Assembly: GCA_025210775.1 (NCBI GenBank)
Contig: JAOARB010000028.1
Span: 62,001 to 126,000, forward strand
Length of the DNA: 64,000 nt
Direction of reading: 5' to 3'
Origin: Prolixibacteraceae bacterium
Lineage (GTDB): Bacteria > Bacteroidota > Bacteroidia > Bacteroidales > Prolixibacteraceae
Shown: positions 46,373 through 55,604 of the stretch, one piece after another
Layout of the letters: every line of letters begins with the position of its first letter
Numbering within the stretch: position 1 is the stretch's first letter
Program-made: the position numbers and the translations under genes
The notes under the pieces: generated by a model
Told to the model about the DNA's origin: nothing
What the model saw: only the letters and a program-made list of their open reading frames with translations
Databases searched by the model: none

Positions 46373-47059
46373 TTACTTCAATTTATCCAAAACAGACTTT
46401 GCAGAAAAGTATCCTTTTCCAAGCACCTCTCTTTTATCTCCATCAACAAGAATCAGTGTTGGATAGGAATTAGAATAGCTCGAACTTATTTCAAACTCTG
46501 TATTTACCTGATCATTAACATCCTTAGAATTCCACATCTGAACAAAAGTATCATGATCTAAGCCCATTTCATCAACAATCTCGATGAAACTATCAAAGCG
46601 ATCAGAACGGATGGCTTTTTCAAAAATACCACGTTGTAGTTTCTCTTTAAACTCCCAAAATTTCTCTGGAGCAATATTTTTCACAATCCACAATGCTTTG
46701 GATGGCTCAAAACTAGAAAAACGGTAGGTTGTATCCATCAAACAAGCGTAATAAGCACTAGAGAAACGCTCTTTTGTTTTAATCACAATACTAGGAGTAT
46801 GCTTTCTTAGTAAGTTATAAAATTCAACGCCTCCTTTTGGTACTTTGTCACCAGTCCACATTCCTCCACAATACACCTCCATAGGCATCTTATCTGCAAC
46901 GCTATCCTTTATCTCTTTTATGGGTTTGATATTTCCATAACACCAAGCACAAACAGGGTCCATTATATATACTAATTTACGCTGATTTTGCTGTGCCATC
47001 GATTGGTTACCTAGTAAAAGAACAAAAAGCAAGACTACTAAAGCAGTTATTTTTCTCAT
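46373..47059 (-). CDS. Exported DsbA-family thioredoxin-like protein
   Basis: This 228-residue protein has a signal peptide (1-22, SMAQ), then a thioredoxin fold with the redox motif CAWC (37-40) in MDPVCAWCYGN and a cis-proline in NSYPTLILVDG. An all-helical insertion fills the middle (about 85-170), as in FrnE/DsbA-like proteins. The signal peptide places it outside the cytoplasm, where it would make or reshuffle disulfides. It is a single gene with its own terminator. Confidence 0.9.
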   Translation of the reverse strand: MRKITALVVLLFVLLLGNQSMAQQNQRKLVYIMDPVCAWCYGNIKPIKEIKDSVADKMPMEVYCGGMWTGDKVPKGGVEFYNLLRKHTPSIVIKTKERFSSAYYACLMDTTYRFSSFEPSKALWIVKNIAPEKFWEFKEKLQRGIFEKAIRSDRFDSFIEIVDEMGLDHDTFVQMWNSKDVNDQVNTEFEISSSYSNSYPTLILVDGDKREVLGKGYFSAKSVLDKLK

Positions 47060-47198
47060 TTTTATTATCTCTTTATGATTAATTAAAGACCTAAAGATCG
47101 TATTTATTAATCATAAAATCCAAACTATTTATATTAAAATAGGAGAATAAATTATAGACACATGATAAAACATTATAAAACAAGACCTTAACACTCTC

Positions 47199-48440
47199 TT
47201 AAGCAACAGAAGAGAAGAACAAGTATCCAACAAAAACAGCTGCAATGATCCCAACGAGATCACAAAGAAGACCATATCCAAGGGCATAACGGCTGTTTTT
47301 TATTCCAACAGATCCAAAATAAACAGCCAAGATATAAAATGTAGTATCTGTTGATCCTTGAAAAATAGAAGAAAGACGTCCAGCAAAAGAGTCGGCACCA
47401 TAATGGTTCATACACTCCACCATCATTCCACGAGCACCACTACCCGATAGAGGCTTCATAAGTGCGGTTGGTAATGCATCAATAAAGCGTATATCTCCGC
47501 CGCAAAGAGAGACCACATATTTAATTCCGTCTAAACAGAGATCTAAAACACCAGAGGCTCGAAATACGCCCACTGCCACCAATATGGCAATTAGATAAGG
47601 GATAATCTTCACAGCGGTATAAAAACCTTCTTTTGCTCCTTCTACGAATGCTTCATATACTTTCACTTTTTTTCTAACTCCGTTAAGCAAGAAAAAGATA
47701 ATAATCAAAAATAATATCCCATTGGCCACAAATGAAGAATAAGAAGCCATACGTTCAGGAGCCACTTGTAAGAATGCATAGACCACACCTGCAATAATAG
47801 CAATACCAGAAAGCAGATAAGCCAAGAGAACAGGGTCCTTAAAATTTAATCGTTGTTTAATTCCAACAGCAATCACCCCAGTCAAAGTAGAACAGAAAGT
47901 AGCAATCATGATCGGAATAAATACATCTGCAGGGAAAAGAGCACCTGCTTGAGCACGATAAACCAGAATAGATATTGGTATAAGCGTCAACCCCGAAGTA
48001 TTTAAAACCAAAAACATAATTTGACTATTCGAGGCCACTTCTTTATTAGGATTACATTCTTGCATTTGTGACATGGCCTTTAATCCAAGAGGGGTGGCTG
48101 CATTATCCAGTCCTAACAAATTTGCTGAAAGATTCATCATTATGGTTCCATATACGGGGTGATCTTTTCCAAGCTCTGGAAACAATCTAGAAAATAGAGG
48201 TGAGAGCACACGGGACAACGATTGAACCATCCCACTCTTCTCTCCAATCTTCATTATCCCCATCCATAGCGATAAAACACCTGTTAGACCAATCGAAATT
48301 TCGAAACCCGTTTTTGCCATTGCAAAGAGTGCATCCATCATGATACTGAAGATATTAAAGTTACCAAATGCAACAACTTGGATGCATCCCCAGATAAATG
48401 CAACTAAAAAAAACATTACCCAAATATAATTCAATGCCAT
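47199..48440 (-). CDS. Nucleoside-recognition (Gate) domain membrane protein, SpmA-SpmB fusion type
   Basis: This 413-residue integral membrane protein has about ten helices and two Gate domains: one near 45-160 (GLTGVLSLWMGIMKIGEKSG, LGLDNAATPLGLKAM) and one near 270-400 (KIIPYLIAILVAVGVFRASG, SGSGARGMM). In spore formers the halves are separate proteins, SpmA and SpmB; here they are fused, as in many non-sporulating bacteria. The transported compound is unknown. It is divergent from the Smr gene. Confidence 0.9.
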   Translation of the reverse strand: MALNYIWVMFFLVAFIWGCIQVVAFGNFNIFSIMMDALFAMAKTGFEISIGLTGVLSLWMGIMKIGEKSGMVQSLSRVLSPLFSRLFPELGKDHPVYGTIMMNLSANLLGLDNAATPLGLKAMSQMQECNPNKEVASNSQIMFLVLNTSGLTLIPISILVYRAQAGALFPADVFIPIMIATFCSTLTGVIAVGIKQRLNFKDPVLLAYLLSGIAIIAGVVYAFLQVAPERMASYSSFVANGILFLIIIFFLLNGVRKKVKVYEAFVEGAKEGFYTAVKIIPYLIAILVAVGVFRASGVLDLCLDGIKYVVSLCGGDIRFIDALPTALMKPLSGSGARGMMVECMNHYGADSFAGRLSSIFQGSTDTTFYILAVYFGSVGIKNSRYALGYGLLCDLVGIIAAVFVGYLFFSSVA

Positions 48441-48592
48441 ATTTTGATTACTTTAAGGTGTTTCGAGACTACTTCTAAGTTACAATTTTATAGCTGGAAA
48501 AGAAATTAAAAAGCGGAATTAAGTTTTATTCCCATCTATTTCTCATCTTTGTAGTCATCTAGACTAAGAAAAAAATAAATATCATATATATC

Positions 48593-49675
48593 ATGAAAAT
48601 ACGTATTGGAGATAGAGTAAAGTTTCTAAACGACATCGGTGGAGGAACAGTCGTTTCCATTGAAAATCCTAAGATGGTTAACGTGGAGAACGAAGACGGA
48701 TTCGAAATCCCTGTGATGGTTGACCAACTAGTAGTGGTTAATGCCATGCAAGAAGCGGACCTTGTAGAGGAAGAAGAAGAGACTACTGTAGCCGTTGAAG
48801 ACGATGAAGATTGGAGATACCAAGAAGAGCTTCCAGAACTAAAAGGATTTGTGGAGATCAATATTCAAGAAGACAACCTTGAACCTGAATATTATATGGC
48901 TCTTATTCCGAATGATGCAGATGCACCAATCAAATCAGGAGTACAAGCTTACCTTGTTAATGATTCAAACCACACCCTTCTATTCCATTTTTCTAGACTT
49001 GACAACCATTACTACGAAACAATCGAAAGTGGTATTCTAGAACCAAACATGCGTTTTAATCTAACTGAGCTAAAAGAGAGAGATTTTGACAAGAAGCCAA
49101 CATTATCGTTCCAAATCATTCCTTTTAGAAAACGCAACAAAGAGCTTCCAGCTTACCTACATAGAGAGGTGACCATTGATCCTGTAAAACTACACAAGAA
49201 AGGAGCTTTTGCGAAAAATGAATTCTTTGCTAAAGAGGCGTATATTCAAAGACTAAATGAAGCTTCTTTTTCGGAAATTGAGAAAGCAATGGAAAACATT
49301 TCTCATAAGGAGATCAAAAAAGCAATACGTCAGCAAGGCGATCTAAAGAAGCCTAAATTGATTATGGGATCTATCGTTCTTGAGAGTCTAGATATGAGAG
49401 AAATTGATCTACATATCGATGAACTAATTGATGACACAGCAGGTCTTTCTAACAGTGAAATGCTTCGTCTTCAGATCGAAGAATTTCACAAACAGATGGA
49501 TAAAGCCATTAAAGACAGAGTTAAAAAGATTGTTTTTATCCATGGAAAAGGAAACGGAACACTAAAAACACAGATCTATAAAGAACATCGTAAACGTTAC
49601 GGTAAATATATGATCCAAGATGCTTCATTCCAGAAGTATGGTTATGGTGCTTCTCTTATCATTCTTCGTAAATAG
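48593..49675 (+). CDS. DUF2027 and Smr domain protein
   Basis: This 360-residue cytoplasmic protein has an N-terminal small beta-barrel (KIRIGDRVKFLNDIGGGTVV, 1-20), an acidic linker (about 55-75), a DUF2027 middle domain (about 85-240) and a C-terminal Smr domain (about 262-358) with EIDLHIDEL, FIHGKGNGTLK and YGYGASLIIL. Smr domains are nucleases or nucleic-acid-binding modules in MutS2 relatives; this group lacks the MutS ATPase. The role is unproven. Confidence 0.9.
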   Translation: MKIRIGDRVKFLNDIGGGTVVSIENPKMVNVENEDGFEIPVMVDQLVVVNAMQEADLVEEEEETTVAVEDDEDWRYQEELPELKGFVEINIQEDNLEPEYYMALIPNDADAPIKSGVQAYLVNDSNHTLLFHFSRLDNHYYETIESGILEPNMRFNLTELKERDFDKKPTLSFQIIPFRKRNKELPAYLHREVTIDPVKLHKKGAFAKNEFFAKEAYIQRLNEASFSEIEKAMENISHKEIKKAIRQQGDLKKPKLIMGSIVLESLDMREIDLHIDELIDDTAGLSNSEMLRLQIEEFHKQMDKAIKDRVKKIVFIHGKGNGTLKTQIYKEHRKRYGKYMIQDASFQKYGYGASLIILRK

Positions 49676-49720
49676 AGAATCTAAATGATCTTAATAGATC
49701 ACTACTAAAAGAGTATACAG

Positions 49721-49753
49721 AAAGAGGCTACCCTTCATTGGATAGCCTCTTTT
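49721..49753. terminator. Bidirectional terminator
   Basis: A 10-bp stem (AAAGAGGCTA / TAGCCTCTTT) with a 12-nt loop separates the convergent Smr and MATE genes. Confidence 0.85.
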
Positions 49754-49797
49754 ATATTGTCGTCATTTCAATCAAAATAACCTATTCTACATCAAAA

Positions 49798-51126
49798 CTA
49801 ACGAGCCACTTTCCCTCGCCACTTATTGGTAAAGAAGTAGCCTCCAGATCCTACTGCACCTAATAACCACGAAATAGGGAAACTCCACCATAATCCTTCG
49901 ATACCATAATGATGAGATAAAAATATCGCAAGAGGAATACGTATCACCCATAAGTTGATTAATGTAATATACATCGGGATTAATGTTGCTCCTGCACCTC
50001 TTAAAAAGCCTATAAAGGAGAACATCAATGAGAAAGCCCAATACATCAAACTACAAATCCACAAGTAGTCATAACCAATGGCGATCACCTCTGGATCAGT
50101 GGTAAACCAAGACATCACTTCCTTTCCAAATAAGAATATCAAAAAAGCAATAAAGACACAATACAAACCGGAATAGATCACCGTATTCTTTAATCCATTG
50201 CGAGCACGTCCTTCGAATCCAGCACCTAAATTTTGTCCAACAAATGAAGACAATCCTGAAGCAAAAGTCAAGGCGGGCATCTTAACAAAAGCATCAATAC
50301 GAACTGCGGCCGTATATGCAGCCACAGTATTGGTTCCGAAACCATTAACTAAACGCATCATAATCATCATCCCAATGGCAACAAATGATTGCTGCAGACC
50401 AGTAGGTAAACCTATGCGAACACACTCCTTAAAAATAGGGATATCAAAAATATACTTACGAAAATTTAGTCGAATAATCTTATGGGTACGATTCAGGTGA
50501 ATGATCGCAGCAATCAACGCCACTGCTTGGGATAAAATAGTTGCAAAAGCAACCCCCTTAACTCCCCATCCAAGAACTACAATAAAAAAGATATCTAACA
50601 CCACATTGAGCAATGTAGAAAATACCATATACTTCAAAGGGGTCTTAGAATCGCCTAATCCTCTCAAAATAGATGAGATTCCATTAAATGAAAAGAATAC
50701 AAACATCCCTGAAAGATAAACTTGGATATAATCGACTGCCGATGATTGTAACTCTGGAGGAAGATCCATCCACCTAAAAACAGTACTTGCCATTGGAATA
50801 CCAATCATAGAGACCAACAAAGAAGCGCCTAAAAAGAAGATAAAAACCGTATCAATGGTCCTTTTTACTTTCGCCTCATCTTTTGCCCCAAAATATTGGC
50901 TTATCACAATTGAAGCTCCAGACCCCACACCAATAATCAATGAGATCAAGGTATATATTATTGGGAAAGATGCCCCCACAGAAGCCAGTGCTTCTTTTCC
51001 AATAAAATTACCTACAATAGCGCTATCAACAACATTATATAAATTTTGGAATATATTGGCTAAAATCAATGGCCATACAAACGTCAATAACAGACGTCCC
51101 TCATTCCCCTTGGTTAAATCTTGCAT
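49798..51126 (-). CDS. MATE-family efflux transporter
   Basis: This 442-residue membrane protein has twelve helices in two related halves, with the MATE features MQDLTKGNEGRLLLTFVWPL at the start, NLYNVVDSAIVGNFIGKEALASVG (about 25-48) and GLPTGLQQSFVAIG in the second half. The family exports drugs or metabolites with sodium or protons. It has a good promoter at 51204-51231. Confidence 0.94.
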   Translation of the reverse strand: MQDLTKGNEGRLLLTFVWPLILANIFQNLYNVVDSAIVGNFIGKEALASVGASFPIIYTLISLIIGVGSGASIVISQYFGAKDEAKVKRTIDTVFIFFLGASLLVSMIGIPMASTVFRWMDLPPELQSSAVDYIQVYLSGMFVFFSFNGISSILRGLGDSKTPLKYMVFSTLLNVVLDIFFIVVLGWGVKGVAFATILSQAVALIAAIIHLNRTHKIIRLNFRKYIFDIPIFKECVRIGLPTGLQQSFVAIGMMIMMRLVNGFGTNTVAAYTAAVRIDAFVKMPALTFASGLSSFVGQNLGAGFEGRARNGLKNTVIYSGLYCVFIAFLIFLFGKEVMSWFTTDPEVIAIGYDYLWICSLMYWAFSLMFSFIGFLRGAGATLIPMYITLINLWVIRIPLAIFLSHHYGIEGLWWSFPISWLLGAVGSGGYFFTNKWRGKVAR

Positions 51127-51203
51127 ATATTTTCAATCCTTCTTGTTTTCATTTTATATACTATACATTAGTTAAGATAACCAAAAATAGCATGACACAA
51201 AAG

Positions 51204-51231
51204 CAAAGGTAACAACATTTACACTAAACAA
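51204..51231 (-). promoter_or_regulatory. Bacteroidota-type promoter of the MATE gene
   Basis: On the minus strand TTG (51231-51229), a 17-nt spacer and TACCTTTG (51211-51204) match the consensus, about 78 nt upstream of the start codon. Confidence 0.55.
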
Positions 51232-51423
51232 TTATTTTTATAACATCTAATTTATGTTGCTCCTTTATTCACCCCTAACCATAGAATGGTCACGTTCTAA
51301 AAAAATGATGTTCAAACATTGGGTATTAAAAAAGCCCCTTTCTAATAACACATTGATTATCTTAATTCCAATATGAAATACATTGAAAAACTACGAACAT
51401 TAGTTGCCACACACTTTGGGATA

Positions 51424-51729
51424 CTATATTGCTACTTTATGAATAGCAAATTCATGACATTGCTTTAAACATCGTCCACACCCAACACAAATGTTTTGAT
51501 TGATCGAAGCTTTCTTATTCCCTTTAATCCGAACCTTCAACCTTCCTTTAAAGGATAACCTTTTCACGGCAATTTCGTTGAGTTCTTTTATATTTATTGC
51601 GTTCTTTGGACATATCTCAATGCACTTTCCACATCCATCACAAGAAGCTTCATTTACGATAAAAACGCCCTCTTTAATACTCAATTCTTTTTCTACTTTT
51701 TTCGCAATCATTCTTTGCTTTAGATTCAT
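51424..51729 (-). CDS. Ferredoxin-like protein with two 4Fe-4S motifs
   Basis: This 101-residue cytoplasmic protein has two four-cysteine motifs: CDGCGKCIEICPKN (about 30-43) and CVGCGRCLKQCHEF (about 82-95). The second lacks the usual proline after the last cysteine (His instead). It has a basic N-terminus and a basic spacer (RLSFKGRLKVRIKGNKKA). It is probably an electron carrier; the partner is not evident from the neighbours. Confidence 0.85.
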   Translation of the reverse strand: MNLKQRMIAKKVEKELSIKEGVFIVNEASCDGCGKCIEICPKNAINIKELNEIAVKRLSFKGRLKVRIKGNKKASINQNICVGCGRCLKQCHEFAIHKVAI

Positions 51730-52041
51730 AAATCAAAAATATTATTCTTAATTACACATCATACTCACTCACTATCGATCTATTTTCATTCACAAGGTGT
51801 TACATTAATAATCTGAACATAAAAACGCATCTTAAGTCTGCCTCTGAACAAGATCAATATCTTAATTAGTGAAAGTAAAACCACAAACAAAAGTAATTGC
51901 ATTCAGAGAGAAAAACACATTTATCCCAATCTAAAATAAAGCAATTCAACGAACCCATAGAAATAGAGTATCAAAGGCAAAAAACATCAAACGAACAGTC
52001 CGAAAAATTACGATTGAAAAGTAAACATAGAGAACTTACAC
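51730..52041. other. Gene-free AT-rich stretch
   Basis: No gene or clear motif is supportable between the ferredoxin gene and the repeat element. Confidence 0.4.
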
Positions 52042-52204
52042 ACTTTATGGGACAGTGTCCTTTATGACAGAAAATTTCCAATCCTAACCTATTTGATAAA
52101 GGGTTGCTCCATGGTTGCTCCATGGTTTCTCCATGGTTTGTCCATCGATTTGGCCATTTCGGTGGAGGAACCATGGAGCAACCATGGACAAACCATGGAG
52201 GAAG
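52042..52204. mobile_element. Second element with 11-nt phased CCATGG array
   Basis: It starts with ACTTTATGGGACAGTGTC (52042-52059), identical to 1969-1986. After exactly 44 nt, as in the first copy, comes an array of 11-nt units: TTGCTCCATGG, TTGCTCCATGG, TTTCTCCATGG, TTTGTCCATCG on the left (52104-52147) and reverse-complement units (AGGAACCATGG, AGCAACCATGG, ACAAACCATGG) on the right (to 52204). The right-hand inverted end seen in copy 1 is not recognisable here. The sequence before the 18-mer (ACTTACAC) recalls insertion-sequence ends, but no transposase is present. Confidence 0.6.
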
Positions 52205-52538
52205 TATGGTGAAAATACGATGTAAAACATCTTTTTATCTCATGTTCTTTTATGGAAAAAACACTTAGTAAAACTTACAAGTTTTACCTCAAGCAAGATC
52301 ATTATGATAATTATAGAATTTAGATAGACTGAAGACCTCTTTGATATTAACCTCTGGAAAAAACACTAGACTTAGTCAAAAAGAAATTAATTTTTCTTGT
52401 CATCTACTTTTTTGAGAGTGGTTCCGATTTGACCAACCAATTAATGAACCGAGTACTTGCCATTTAGCAATAGGAAAAAGGCAATTTTGTGTCTATTTTT
52501 ATATTAATCGAACAAAAAATATCAAATAAAAAATATTT
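52205..52538. other. AT-rich intergenic region
   Basis: This 334-nt stretch shows no supportable gene. It contains the promoter of the next membrane protein gene, but no clear consensus match. Confidence 0.4.
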
Positions 52539-52955
52539 ATGATGCAGATAATTGGAGACAGTTTATATTTGGCAACCATTTTTACTGGTTACCTATTTGG
52601 AGGGATCTATCTGCTTAGATCAAAATGTATGCCTTATCACATTCAAGCACTAGATATGAAATGGGGAGAGGTTCCAAATGAAGTTAAAGTATTGTGTCTA
52701 GCACTTATGCGTGTTGCAGGAGGTGGATATTTGGCCATGGCCTTTTCATTGACATTTCTTTATTATACAGGGGCTATATATTCTTTTGAAGGCAACCTTG
52801 CCTTTCTTGTTATCGGAACGTGTACCACAATCCCCTCGCTTATTGCCACTAAATATGTTCAAAAAAATACCAAAGGGAGACCACCTGTATTACTAGCTTA
52901 TATTACCACATTATTTATATGGATCGGTTTTATCATTAAATTATTTGTAGAATAA
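52539..52955 (+). CDS. Small four-helix membrane protein
   Basis: This 138-residue protein has hydrophobic helices near 8-28, 47-75, 82-102 and 116-136. There is no signal peptide or known motif. I do not recognise the family. It stands alone. Confidence 0.75.
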   Translation: MMQIIGDSLYLATIFTGYLFGGIYLLRSKCMPYHIQALDMKWGEVPNEVKVLCLALMRVAGGGYLAMAFSLTFLYYTGAIYSFEGNLAFLVIGTCTTIPSLIATKYVQKNTKGRPPVLLAYITTLFIWIGFIIKLFVE

Positions 52956-53085
52956 TTGACAATAAGATCATTAATATTCTACCCATAACAGCATAGCGTA
53001 ATGGAGTAAATTATTTCTATCATATAAAGAATCTCTTTCTATTCTATAAGCAAGATAGGATAAAGGTCAAAAGAGATCAAATAAA

Positions 53086-53135
53086 AAAGGAGGCGCCATT
53101 AATTTCATTGTCAAATGAATCAAGGTCCCTCCTTT
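53086..53135 (-). terminator. Terminator of the ovoA gene
   Basis: AAAGGAGG and CCTCCTTT form the closing stem, with a nested TTCAT/ATGAA hairpin in the loop. On the minus strand it is followed by a T-run (TTTTTTATTT). It lies about 90 nt past the ovoA stop. Confidence 0.65.
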
Positions 53136-53225
53136 AATTATTGGTATTTAATGATAGATGTATACCACAACACTGTCTTTATTTTCAAAAGATACACATA
53201 ATATCAATGAAGAACAATGAGTAAT

Positions 53226-55211
53226 CTATTTTTTCTTCCATATAGAGATCGTTAGATTGGCATCTATATCTTGTTTTGTTTCAACAAATTCCCATTCACT
53301 CATCGCATCTGTATCTATTGGATGGTCATCTTCGGGTGGATCTACAAAAACAAGGTAACCGTTCACGACCATTCTACTTGATAATATTCGCAGCCATTCT
53401 TTATAAGAAATTTCATTATCATAACAGCGAACAACTACATGCTGATAGTCTGAAAAGAAAGGCTTCATATTCGCAAAATCGGTCTGGTAGAAAGCAGCCT
53501 TTTCAGAAATATCTATATCGAGAAAATCGTTTAACACAATTTGTTTTTGTTCCTGATCCCAGAAAAGAATATGTTTTTGTTCTTTCATCATAACCCCACA
53601 TCCGATATGCCGTGCAGATCGATCGACACCATGGATATAATGAAAATAACGCATCAATTCGAAAGTAGAACGTCCTGTTGAACATCCAACATCCATGGTC
53701 TTCACTGAAGTTGGATCTTCAAACAAATGACAACATATATCCGTAATAACTTTCTCCTTATAATTCTGAGAAGGTGTCCATTCACAAAGGAGTTTTTCTA
53801 CAACTTCTTTATCATAGACAACAGTCTCCCCTCCTCTCTCCTGTTGGTAGTCTGAGAGAATATATCTAAATCCCGCATGTTGATAGAAGTGTCGACGAAA
53901 AGCATATCGTGCATAACGTGAAGCTTCATTCCCTGTAGAGATCCAAGATCCGCCTTTTATCAGGTTATGCTTATGATCGAAAGTAGGGACTGAGAAATCA
54001 TCATAGATAGGGTGTACTCTAAATCCTTTGTAACCATCTATTGGCGTTTGTGTCCATTGCCATACATTACCAATAACATCGTAAATATTGCCAAAAGCAA
54101 AAGTATTAATTGGACAAGGAGAATGATAATGTTCCAAATTGATATTACCTGGAGCTATAGGCCATTGATAAAGGTCTTCAATCTGCCCTTGTCGATAAAT
54201 AGATTCCCATTGTGCCTCAGAAGGTAGAGCATAATTTTTAGACTCCTTCTTACTCTTCCAACGACAAAAAGCTTCGGCCTCTAAACAGTTGACTTCTACA
54301 GGCCAATCCCATGGCATATCAATCAGTTCAAATATAGTGCGTAATTTCCAATGGTTCTGGTGCATTATCCAAAAACGAGGAGCCATACAATGTTTATATT
54401 TAACCCAGTCCCATCCCTCCTGAGACCAATATTCCTGGGTACTGTAACCTTTATCAATCACAAAAGACAAGTATTCTGAATTAGAGCAGAGATATTTAGA
54501 CACTTGCATCGAAGCCACCCTTTCGACAGATGTTCCATATTCATTGTCCCAGCCATAAGTTGGATAATCTATCGGTTTACCAAGTACCATCTCTGTTCCT
54601 TCAATTTCGACCATCTGATTTACAGGAGGGAAACCATTGGATGGAGCATTTTTCCAAAATTGGACAATCGAAAGATACTCTAATGGCAATTGTCTTATCA
54701 AAACAGAAGAGGTTTCAATATGAATACGTAGATGCTCGATTCCCATCATAACAATCCACATCCGAGAATTCCAGTCAATAGGTAGAGAGAAATTCTCCTC
54801 CATGATGATTTTCTCCACCATACCAAAGACTTTCTTACGATAGTTTCGAACTTCACCTAGTGGAGGCCAATCATAATGTTTCGAATCAAGATCATCCCAT
54901 GACATCTCATCCACTCCGATGGCAAAAAGAGATTCAAATAAAGGATTGATTCTTTCTGAAATAATACCTGAGGCTAAAAACTTATTAACAAAGAAAGAAG
55001 CAGTATGTCCATAATAAAAGATTAATGGATGACGTAGCTCATCGGCTCTTTTATAAAAACCTAATGAATCAGTAATACCAGAATAAAGGGTATCCTCAAC
55101 GGTTACAGCTTCTCTAAAATAATGTAATATATTGTTTCTCGCTTGTTCTATGTCAGTACCATCTAAAGGTACCCCTTTTACAACACTTTGAGATAATAAC
55201 GTTCTCATCAT
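53226..55211 (-). CDS. ovoA: OvoA-type 5-histidylcysteine sulfoxide synthase with methyltransferase domain
   Basis: The protein has 661 residues in three parts. The first is a DinB-like domain with the iron ligands expected from His69 (YYGHTASF) and from His160/His164 in EHLRIHIE. The second is a formylglycine-generating-enzyme-like (EgtB/OvoA) domain (about 195-455, with SEAQWESIYRQG, GNVWQWT and KGGSWISTGNEASRYARYAFR). The third is a C-terminal SAM methyltransferase with DVGCSTGR (507-514). This is the OvoA layout: oxygen-dependent joining of cysteine to histidine and, after a lyase step, N-methylation to ovothiol. The PLP lyase OvoB is not in the window. It is divergent from the helicase/TerD unit. 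Confidence 0.9.
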   Translation of the reverse strand: MMRTLLSQSVVKGVPLDGTDIEQARNNILHYFREAVTVEDTLYSGITDSLGFYKRADELRHPLIFYYGHTASFFVNKFLASGIISERINPLFESLFAIGVDEMSWDDLDSKHYDWPPLGEVRNYRKKVFGMVEKIIMEENFSLPIDWNSRMWIVMMGIEHLRIHIETSSVLIRQLPLEYLSIVQFWKNAPSNGFPPVNQMVEIEGTEMVLGKPIDYPTYGWDNEYGTSVERVASMQVSKYLCSNSEYLSFVIDKGYSTQEYWSQEGWDWVKYKHCMAPRFWIMHQNHWKLRTIFELIDMPWDWPVEVNCLEAEAFCRWKSKKESKNYALPSEAQWESIYRQGQIEDLYQWPIAPGNINLEHYHSPCPINTFAFGNIYDVIGNVWQWTQTPIDGYKGFRVHPIYDDFSVPTFDHKHNLIKGGSWISTGNEASRYARYAFRRHFYQHAGFRYILSDYQQERGGETVVYDKEVVEKLLCEWTPSQNYKEKVITDICCHLFEDPTSVKTMDVGCSTGRSTFELMRYFHYIHGVDRSARHIGCGVMMKEQKHILFWDQEQKQIVLNDFLDIDISEKAAFYQTDFANMKPFFSDYQHVVVRCYDNEISYKEWLRILSSRMVVNGYLVFVDPPEDDHPIDTDAMSEWEFVETKQDIDANLTISIWKKK

Positions 55212-55604
55212 TTCCTATGGATCTATTTTAGTTTCTTACATTATAAGACAATGAACAATCCGTTTTGTTTAGCTATAACCTAACTACAACGATTATTTCG
55301 GGTTTAGAATGACCTTTAATAAATATATTTTAAGGATATCATAAACGATCTATCGACTAAAATAGAACCAGTAGAACACTGTATATTAGGATTTATGAAC
55401 AATGAGTTACAATACGCAACAGTTGTTTCAATACATAATTTTCATTAACTCGTCTGTTAATCTTTAATAAATTTCTTTTTTTACTACTTTTATAATGAAA
55501 TTATCTGTTTAGGAGAAGCATCTAAAGAGATAAAAAGAGAGAGAGAATAGAGTACATATAAAACAAGGAACAATTCAAGAGTCAAAAGCATAATCACTTT
55601 TGTA
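55212..55604. other. Divergent intergenic region of ovoA and the helicase gene
   Basis: This 393-nt AT-rich stretch has no gene. A near-consensus TACTTTTA lies near 55487-55494 on the plus strand, and TTTTG occurs 5 nt before the helicase start. Neither is a full promoter match. Confidence 0.35.

Noticed and set aside
51971-52174. A 67-codon minus-strand ORF over the second array
   Set aside because: It encodes the repeat units themselves (MVPPPKWPNRWTNHGE start) and has no independent support.
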